Of a DNA stretch of 9,570 bases, positions 4,978-9,570 are shown one piece after another. Position numbers and translations under genes: made by a program. The notes beneath the pieces are model-generated. The model worked only from the letters and a program-made list of their open reading frames with translations, did no database searches and had not been told where the DNA came from. The DNA is from CS1-C013 sp964353745 (GTDB lineage: Archaea; Aenigmatarchaeota; Aenigmatarchaeia; Aenigmatarchaeales; Aenigmatarchaeaceae): NCBI GenBank assembly GCA_964353745.1, contig CAYGWD010000030.1:1-9570 (forward strand), given 5' to 3'. The number at the start of each line of letters is the position of its first letter. The first letter of the stretch is position 1.

Positions 4978-5622
4978 ATTAAGAAGCTAACAGAATTAGT
5001 TAAAGACGACCCTCGAATTAAGAAAGTTTATGACTATGCTAAGGAAGAATATAACAAAGCTAATTTAACACAACATAATTTTGAACATGTTATTAGAGTT
5101 CTATATAGAGCATTGGTAATAGCGGGCACGGAAAAAAATGTTGATTACAGTATTCTTATTCCTGCTGCTATATTGCATGACATTGGTGCAACTACAGGAA
5201 ATTATAGACATCATGAAGAAGCGGGAACTCCTATTGTAAAAGAAATTTTACCTAAATTCGGATATTCTAAAGAAGAAATTGAAGCCATATGCCATTGTGT
5301 TTTAGCACATAAGGGAAGAGGTTATCTACCAGAAACTTTAGAAGCCAAAATTCTTTATGATGCAGATGTTTTGGAAAAAAGTGATATACCTTCTATTTAT
5401 ACCGCAGCAAGGGTTCAATACGAACTTAAAATTCCGCTAGGAGAATTCATTAGTTTTGCAGCAGAAAGTAGAGGTAATGAATTATCAAAAGGGTTCTTCA
5501 CAAAGAAGGCAAGAGAAATTGATAACGGTGGTTTGAAAAGAACACTAAAATTACATAAAGATATACTCAAAGCTTTCAAGAAAAGAAAGGATTTTTCTGC
5601 AACAGAAGATGAAGTCTGGTGA
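4978..5622 (+). CDS. HD-domain metal-dependent phosphohydrolase (start codon unclear)
   Basis: The HD-superfamily signature is complete: HNFEHV (33-38, counting from 4978), LHDIG with the His-Asp pair (66-70), HHEEAG (78-83), CHCVLAHKG and LYDADVLEKSD (127-136). This resembles the YedJ/YpgQ type of small HD phosphohydrolases, which act on nucleotides or other phosphoesters. The substrate cannot be named. The frame is open from 4978 (after TAA at 4975-4977) but holds no ATG, GTG or TTG until 5113, and a start there would cut off the first metal-binding His33 and His37. Possible explanations are an ATT start at 4978 behind the SD-like GGTGAT (4969-4974), or a lost base in the A run at 4976-4978: with one more A, the GTG at 4970 would read MIKIKKLTEL into this frame. 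Codon use is more A/T-rich than in the gene before it. Confidence 0.82.
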   Translation: MKKLTELVKDDPRIKKVYDYAKEEYNKANLTQHNFEHVIRVLYRALVIAGTEKNVDYSILIPAAILHDIGATTGNYRHHEEAGTPIVKEILPKFGYSKEEIEAICHCVLAHKGRGYLPETLEAKILYDADVLEKSDIPSIYTAARVQYELKIPLGEFISFAAESRGNELSKGFFTKKAREIDNGGLKRTLKLHKDILKAFKKRKDFSATEDEVW

Positions 5623-5624
5623 AC

Positions 5625-5633
5625 TTTTAAATA
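5625..5633 (+). promoter_or_regulatory. Box A of endA
   Basis: TTTTAAATA is a good archaeal TATA box, centred about 26 bases before the ATG at 5655, fitting a leaderless mRNA. endA therefore has its own promoter directly after the HD gene's stop. Confidence 0.55.
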
Positions 5634-5654
5634 AGGTAAGTATAAAGTGTTTTT

Positions 5655-6191
5655 ATGGTAAAGGCAGAATTACAAGAAGAAAGGGTAATAATCTGGGATA
5701 AAAATGAAGCTAATGAAATTTTTGAAAATGGATGGTATGGGGACTTCTTTGAAGACAGACTGGAATTATCCTTAATAGAGGCTGCTTTGTTATTAGAGAG
5801 ACAAAAGATTGAAATCTCAAAGAACAAGAAGAAGTTGTCTTTTCAAGAATTTTTCAAGTATTGCCTGAAAATAGACAATAGGTTTAGCATAAGGTATGCT
5901 GTTTATAGGGACCTCAGGGAAAGAGGACTGCCGGTAAGAACCGGTTTCAAATTCGGTTGCGACTTTAGAGTTTATGAAAGAGGAGTAAAACCCATTAAAA
6001 AAGGTCCCAAGGCGCCGCATGAACACACGCGTTGGATTGTATTCTGTGTTGTCGAAGACTATGCATGCAGTTTTCAAGAACTATCTCGTGCTGTAAGACT
6101 AGCACATAATATTCGTGCTAATATGTTGTGGGCCGTTGTTGATAATGAAAACGATACGACCTACTACCAAATAACATATCTTTCTCCATAA
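5655..6191 (+). CDS. endA: tRNA-splicing endonuclease subunit, catalytic lysine replaced
   Basis: This 178-residue EndA-family protein has the size of a single-unit subunit. The C-terminal catalytic domain is clear: YRDLRERGLPVRTGFKFGCDFRVY (split motif 84-107) with the catalytic Tyr107, a histidine in PHEHTRW (His122 or His124), and RLAHNIRANMLWAVVD (148-163). In active family members this last motif reads R-K after the small residue and valine; here the lysine position is Ala155 (codon 6117-6119). Such enzymes cut bulge-helix-bulge introns from pre-tRNA as tetramers or equivalent dimers. Loss of the lysine suggests either a structural partner in a mixed tetramer, with a second gene elsewhere, or a weak or rewired active site. 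The last 74 bp overlap the convergent LAGLIDADG gene. Family assignment is secure; activity is not. Confidence 0.88.
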   Translation: MVKAELQEERVIIWDKNEANEIFENGWYGDFFEDRLELSLIEAALLLERQKIEISKNKKKLSFQEFFKYCLKIDNRFSIRYAVYRDLRERGLPVRTGFKFGCDFRVYERGVKPIKKGPKAPHEHTRWIVFCVVEDYACSFQELSRAVRLAHNIRANMLWAVVDNENDTTYYQITYLSP

Positions 6192-7065
6192 TCTTTTTTG
6201 TTAAAAGTTGTCTCTTGTTTACATGTGTTAATTTTATCATACTGTCAAATTTTTTGTAGCTTCTTTTTAATATGTAGAGTTTATGAACATTATTGTTTAC
6301 GCACACTTTACCAGATTCTACACCAATTGAACCTAGAAGCTCTTTAAATTGCTTTAGAAGATTGCTTGATTTTTGTGTTATACAAAACGAAGAAGATATA
6401 CTGCCTTCATCATCTACAAAGGCCTTGATTGCAGAAACTTTGCATCCATTCGAAGCCTGAAAAATTCTTTCAGGCAGATTTTCTGGAAAAGTGAAATTCA
6501 CCTTAAGAATATGCTTTAATATATCAGAAATAGCTTTGGGGAAATAGATTTTTATGAGGCCGTCTTCTCTATTCTCTGTTCTAATTTCTACGTCACCGAA
6601 AAGTTGAAGATTATTTGCAAATTCGTTTATTAATTCTTTACATTTGTTTGAGTAAAATGGAGAATGTCTGATGCTAGCATTTCCATCCCCTAATATGTGA
6701 AAAACAATGGAATATAATTTTGGATTTTCTTTTATTGGTAGTATTGAATCTTTAACGTTCCAGCCATTCCACGATCTATAAAACATTATATTGGCATCAA
6801 AACTTTCTACTAATTTTTTTCCCATTTCTTTACCAAAAACTTTAATTATCTTTTTAATTATTTTTACTGAGGTATATGCCTTCTTATTATTTCTATAGCC
6901 TAAAAATAAACTTCTTCTTACAGTTTCTTTATTAGTTTCTAGTCTTCTAGCAATTTCAATCCTTGTTTTGCAAATTTCTATTAATTTATTATAAAGCAAC
7001 TGTCTGAAGTTAGAATCAAAATAAACTCTTATGTTGTCAGGAAATTCCCAAACGTGCCACTCCAT
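6118..7065 (-). CDS. LAGLIDADG-type homing-endonuclease-like protein with N-terminal helix-turn-helix
   Basis: The 315-residue protein has two LAGLIDADG repeats: YSIVFHILGDGNAS (118-131, acidic Asp127) and SAIKAFVDDEGSIS (211-224, acidic Asp218/Asp219 and Glu220). This is the monomeric two-repeat layout of archaeal homing endonucleases. Before it, residues about 28-80 (RIEIARRLETNKETVRRSL and on) look like a helix-turn-helix region. It does not interrupt another gene, and no intein-splicing or intron borders are visible, so it is free-standing. Both acidic motifs are kept, so it may be active, or it may be a domesticated DNA-binding relative. Its codon use is A/T-rich, as is usual for mobile elements. 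The last 24 residues are encoded opposite the 3' end of endA and look like a run-on past the fold. Confidence 0.82.
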   Translation of the reverse strand: MEWHVWEFPDNIRVYFDSNFRQLLYNKLIEICKTRIEIARRLETNKETVRRSLFLGYRNNKKAYTSVKIIKKIIKVFGKEMGKKLVESFDANIMFYRSWNGWNVKDSILPIKENPKLYSIVFHILGDGNASIRHSPFYSNKCKELINEFANNLQLFGDVEIRTENREDGLIKIYFPKAISDILKHILKVNFTFPENLPERIFQASNGCKVSAIKAFVDDEGSISSSFCITQKSSNLLKQFKELLGSIGVESGKVCVNNNVHKLYILKRSYKKFDSMIKLTHVNKRQLLTKKIMEKDMLFGSRSYRFHYQQRPTTY

Positions 7066-7090
7066 ACTTTTAATATAAGTGATTGTTTAT

Positions 7091-7100
7091 TATTTAATAT
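7091..7100 (-). promoter_or_regulatory. Probable box A of the LAGLIDADG gene
   Basis: On the minus strand ATATTAAATA is centred about 30 bases before the ATG at 7065, suggesting a separate, nearly leaderless transcript. The rest of the 125-base gap (7066-7190) shows no convincing gene; a 12-codon ATG frame at 7138-7100 on the minus strand has poor support. Confidence 0.4.
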
Positions 7101-7190
7101 TATTTTACCACCTGAAGTAGTTCTTTTGAGACTTCCATTACTTACCTGAGTCCTTAAAGTTATTCGCAATCCGTGCTTTCAGTATGTTTC

Positions 7191-8366
7191 TCAAGATAGC
7201 TGCTCTAAGAATCTAATAAGCAAAGGGTGTTTCAACAATTCTTTAAGAATCATTATCCTTGAAAATTTACCTCTAACGATATCACCTATAAAGTTTGGTT
7301 CAACACTTTCAATTATTTCCTCTATATAAACGAATAAATCCGTTTTCTTAGAAAATTCAATAATTTTTGACAAATATTTGGCGGTGTTTTGCACATCTAT
7401 GCCAGTATCACTGTTCCTGTAATTTTCTTCGTATTCTTTAAGATATTCTTCGGAGTATTTGTGCGATTCAACTGCTTTGATTATCACTTGGCTTGCCATT
7501 TTTGCCCCAATTAGTGTGGTCTCTACTCCGCCACCTACCAAATTACTAACCTGACCAGCTGATTCCCCAACCAATAAAACACCGTTACCAACAAATCTTG
7601 GAATTAATCCACTGTAAGACACTGTATCGCCACTACTGTTGACAATTCTAGAATGTCTAAGTTCTGGTTTATTTTTGATGAAATCTGTGAGAATGTTAAC
7701 CATATTTCTTGAATTGATTGAGCTTATGCCAAGATTGGCTTCAGTCCTGCTTCTTGGATACAACCACAAATATCCTATACCGATCTTTCTACCAAGGTAG
7801 AAGCACATGCAATCCGAGTCCACTCCTTTGCAATTTTTGAGTTTGAATCTTACAGCAGGCAAGTCTTTCAGATTATCGAAATCAAATCCGCCCTTTTTAG
7901 AGATTATTGATCTTGAACCATCTGTCCCAACAGTGATGTTCGATTTGTAATCATTTTTAACAGTTTTCACTCCTCGAATAGAACCTTTAGATTTTATAAC
8001 ATTTACAACATTACTTTTGAACTTAAACGTTGCTCCGTTGCTTTCGGCAACCTCTTTAAGATGTTCCTTTAGTAAGGAGCTGTCAAGAAGATAAAATTCC
8101 CTTATTAATTTTTCTGGAAATTCCATCTTCTTTCCGCTATCCAGACTTATAAACTCGCCTCTGTGTATTTTGTTGCTTACAATTTCTGAGTCTTTTGATA
8201 TCTCTAATATCTTCAGAGTGTCTCCGCCAACAAGTTCTCCACAAGCAGCATCTGTGACATTTTTATTTCTTTCTAAGACCAATGGTCGTATGCCATTTTC
8301 TGAGAGTTCTTTTGCCGCAAAAAGACCTCCAAGACCAGCACCAACTATGCATATGTCATGAATCAT
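7191..8366 (-). CDS. Geranylgeranyl reductase family FAD-dependent oxidoreductase
   Basis: The 391-residue flavoprotein begins with a Rossmann dinucleotide fold, VGAGLGGLFAAKEL (8-21) ending in LER (31-33). It then has CGELVGG (42-48), the GTDGSRS motif (147-153), a YLWLYPRS segment (199-206) equivalent to the family's substrate-side G-x-x-F-P motif, and VGESAGQVSNLVGGGVETT (266-284), which binds FAD. This is the layout of archaeal geranylgeranyl reductases, which saturate the isoprenoid chains of membrane lipids such as digeranylgeranylglycerophospholipid. The FAD motif reads GESA where GDAA is usual. The protein should be peripheral to the membrane; I see no signal peptide or transmembrane segment. 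ATG at 8366 is about 28 bases from a TATA box, so leaderless. Quinone-directed or other alkene reductases of the same family are the alternative. Confidence 0.85.
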   Translation of the reverse strand: MIHDICIVGAGLGGLFAAKELSENGIRPLVLERNKNVTDAACGELVGGDTLKILEISKDSEIVSNKIHRGEFISLDSGKKMEFPEKLIREFYLLDSSLLKEHLKEVAESNGATFKFKSNVVNVIKSKGSIRGVKTVKNDYKSNITVGTDGSRSIISKKGGFDFDNLKDLPAVRFKLKNCKGVDSDCMCFYLGRKIGIGYLWLYPRSRTEANLGISSINSRNMVNILTDFIKNKPELRHSRIVNSSGDTVSYSGLIPRFVGNGVLLVGESAGQVSNLVGGGVETTLIGAKMASQVIIKAVESHKYSEEYLKEYEENYRNSDTGIDVQNTAKYLSKIIEFSKKTDLFVYIEEIIESVEPNFIGDIVRGKFSRIMILKELLKHPLLIRFLEQLS

Positions 8367-8388
8367 AAAATTAATTATCTACTTCATG

Positions 8389-8400
8389 TTTATATATAAA
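8389..8400. promoter_or_regulatory. Palindromic TATA box shared by two divergent genes
   Basis: TTTATATATAAA is a perfect palindrome. Its centre lies about 28 bases from the ATG at 8366 on the minus strand and about 36 from the TTG at 8431 on the plus strand, so one element can serve both genes. No second box A is seen between them. It also falls inside the longer reading frame that starts at 8386, which argues against that start. Confidence 0.55.
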
Positions 8401-8420
8401 ACCAAAGAGTATAATTTTAT

Positions 8421-8427
8421 AGGTGGT
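8421..8427 (+). promoter_or_regulatory. Shine-Dalgarno site deciding a TTG start
   Basis: AGGTGGT precedes an in-frame TTG at 8431. Together with the TATA box position it favours TTG over the ATG at 8386 for the CBS-domain gene. Confidence 0.5.
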
Positions 8428-8430
8428 TCT

Positions 8431-9570
8431 TTGAATGTAAGCGACATAATGACAAGAAATTTTATTTCTGTAGGACCTGAGGAGAGCATAACCAAGTTAA
8501 TTTCATTGTTCGAAAAATACAACCTAAGGCAAGTTCTGGTTTGCGATGACAAAAAACTAAAGGGCATAATCTACACCAAAGAATTAGCTAAGAAAGGATT
8601 TCATAATCCTGAAAAGATGAAAGTCAGCTCTATCATGAGCTTTCCTCCTCCGCACCTTTCTTCTGATAGTCAGATAAACGAGGCAGCAAAACTCATACTG
8701 AAGACAGGACTGCGAGCTCTTCCAGTTGTTGACAATGGGAAGGTTGTTGGAATCGTCTCTATGTCAGACATAATCAAGGCAGCTTCTGGAATGAAAGAGT
8801 TCAGGCAGACGACAGCAGAGACCATAATGTCCATCCCGGAGATAATAACTGATGACGACGACATAGGAAGAGTGAGATACCTCATGAGGGAAAAGAACAT
8901 CTCGCGATTGCCTGTTATAGACAAGAACAAGAAACTGTTGGGCATTGTGACTATCTTCGATTTGTTAAAGGCTGTTAAACCAGTGGACAGAATAAACTTC
9001 TACTCAATGGCAGCTGAAAAAGAGACCTTCATGAAAATACCTGTTTCAACGATAGTGAATGATTCTCCTGTGATAGCTGATAGAAAAGCGACCCTCAACG
9101 AGATAGTAAATCTAATGGACAAATACAGAAGCGACGGAGTGATAATAGTAGAAAATCAATTTCCTGTCGGCATGATAACCGAGAAGGATTTGTTGGAAGT
9201 ATATGTATCAAGCCTAGAACAGAAAGGCGTCTACTATCAGATAGTTGGTCTGGTTGACGAAGACGAATTCATTGTTTCAACTGTTGACAGAATGATAAGA
9301 GACATGCTGCAAAAAGTTGCTAAAATCTATAAACCGCAGTCATTCTTCCTCCATGTTAAAAGGTATGACAAGACAGGAAAGATAAAATATTCGATAAGGA
9401 CCAGGCTGTTAACAGACAAGGGCATATTCGTGAGCAAATCATACGCGTGGGACCTGAGAACAGCGTCTGACGATGCATTAAAGAGGCTGCAACACATTAT
9501 ATTCAAGCAAAAAGGTTTGAATGAGGACAAAATAAAGGGAATGTTAAGGTTTAAAAAACTGAGCGAGTAA
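8431..9570 (+). CDS. Four-CBS-domain protein with C-terminal ribosome hibernation factor (HPF)-like domain
   Basis: The 379-residue protein (TTG start) has four CBS repeats at about 2-57 (VSDIMTRNFISV...GIIYTKEL), 64-118 (VSSIMS...VGIVSMSDI), 128-182 (AETIMSIPEI...LGIVTIFDL) and 204-258 (VSTIVNDSPV...VGMITEKDL). Such repeats bind adenine nucleotides and sense energy state. Residues about 266-362 do not belong to CBS. They read as strand, helix, three strands, helix, with SFFLHVKRYD, KIKYSIRTRLLT and a final FVSKSYAWDLRTASDDALKRL, and resemble the HPF/protein Y fold that blocks the ribosome decoding site. I infer a nucleotide-controlled ribosome-binding factor. The 15 upstream codons from ATG 8386 contain the promoter and are excluded. 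The stop codon is the end of the window. Confidence 0.8.
   Translation: MNVSDIMTRNFISVGPEESITKLISLFEKYNLRQVLVCDDKKLKGIIYTKELAKKGFHNPEKMKVSSIMSFPPPHLSSDSQINEAAKLILKTGLRALPVVDNGKVVGIVSMSDIIKAASGMKEFRQTTAETIMSIPEIITDDDDIGRVRYLMREKNISRLPVIDKNKKLLGIVTIFDLLKAVKPVDRINFYSMAAEKETFMKIPVSTIVNDSPVIADRKATLNEIVNLMDKYRSDGVIIVENQFPVGMITEKDLLEVYVSSLEQKGVYYQIVGLVDEDEFIVSTVDRMIRDMLQKVAKIYKPQSFFLHVKRYDKTGKIKYSIRTRLLTDKGIFVSKSYAWDLRTASDDALKRLQHIIFKQKGLNEDKIKGMLRFKKLSE

Noticed and set aside
4970..4987. Programmed -1 frameshift joining GTG 4970 to the HD frame
   Set aside because: No X-XXY-YYZ slippery heptamer lies in the right phase and no stimulatory hairpin is evident. A lost A or an ATT start is simpler.
5655..6191. 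endA as a pseudogene
   Set aside because: The frame is full length with normal N- and C-termini and most motifs intact. A single active-site change fits a partner subunit better than decay.
6118..7065. Intein or intron-encoded endonuclease
   Set aside because: No host protein frame continues on either side, no splicing-domain motifs are seen, and no RNA gene flanks it.
7100..7138. 12-codon minus-strand ORF (MEVSKELLQVVK)
   Set aside because: No adequate SD site and no separate promoter. An ORF this short is expected by chance here.
8386..8430. ATG start at 8386 for the CBS-domain gene
   Set aside because: The first codons would consist of the TATA box itself. TTG 8431 has an SD site and matches the beginning of the first CBS repeat.
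1..9570. CRISPR array or insertion sequence
   Set aside because: I saw no regularly spaced direct repeats, transposase gene or terminal inverted repeats.

Overview
The window looks archaeal. Putative TATA (box A) elements sit about 25-30 bases before several starts, two or more genes look leaderless, and others have GGAGG/GGTGA-type Shine-Dalgarno sites. The gene content is also archaeal: archaemetzincin, a tRNA-splicing endonuclease, a geranylgeranyl reductase-family flavoprotein, an asparaginyl-tRNA-synthetase-derived asparagine synthetase, and a tRNA gene broken by bulge-helix-bulge introns. The DNA is AT-rich. The lineage cannot be fixed from this stretch; the small intergenic gaps and heavily intron-bearing tRNA would fit a DPANN-like or similar group, but that is a guess.

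Layout. At 175-2155 (+) a two-gene operon encodes a class II synthetase paralogue without an anticodon-binding domain (probable asparagine synthetase) and a class 1A-like dihydroorotate dehydrogenase; a hairpin with a T run follows. At about 2238-2400 (+) a compact unit holds a TATA box, a 5' hairpin, a strong SD, a ten-codon lysine-rich ORF and a hairpin with a T tract. At 2493-2630 (+) lies a tRNA-Phe(GAA) gene with three introns (19, 15 and 30 nt). CTP synthase (pyrG, -) converges on it from the right with four bases between them. Divergent from pyrG is an operon-like pair (+): archaemetzincin and an HD-domain phosphohydrolase that has no normal start codon in frame. Next comes endA (+), a splicing endonuclease subunit whose usual catalytic lysine is alanine. 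Its 3' end overlaps by 74 bp the 3' end of a stand-alone LAGLIDADG endonuclease-like gene (-). The right end holds a divergent pair sharing one palindromic TATA box: a geranylgeranyl reductase-family flavoprotein (-) and a four-CBS protein with a C-terminal ribosome-hibernation-factor-like domain (+), whose stop codon is the last three bases of the window.

How the genes may work together. PyrD-like and PyrG belong to pyrimidine synthesis, and the asparagine synthetase draws on the same aspartate pool. The strongest theme is RNA splicing. The tRNA-Phe needs three cuts, two of them at non-canonical sites, so the cell needs a splicing endonuclease of broad specificity. The EndA-family protein encoded 3 kb away lacks one catalytic residue, which suggests a hetero-oligomeric or otherwise unusual enzyme. 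The remaining genes look like unlinked housekeeping functions.
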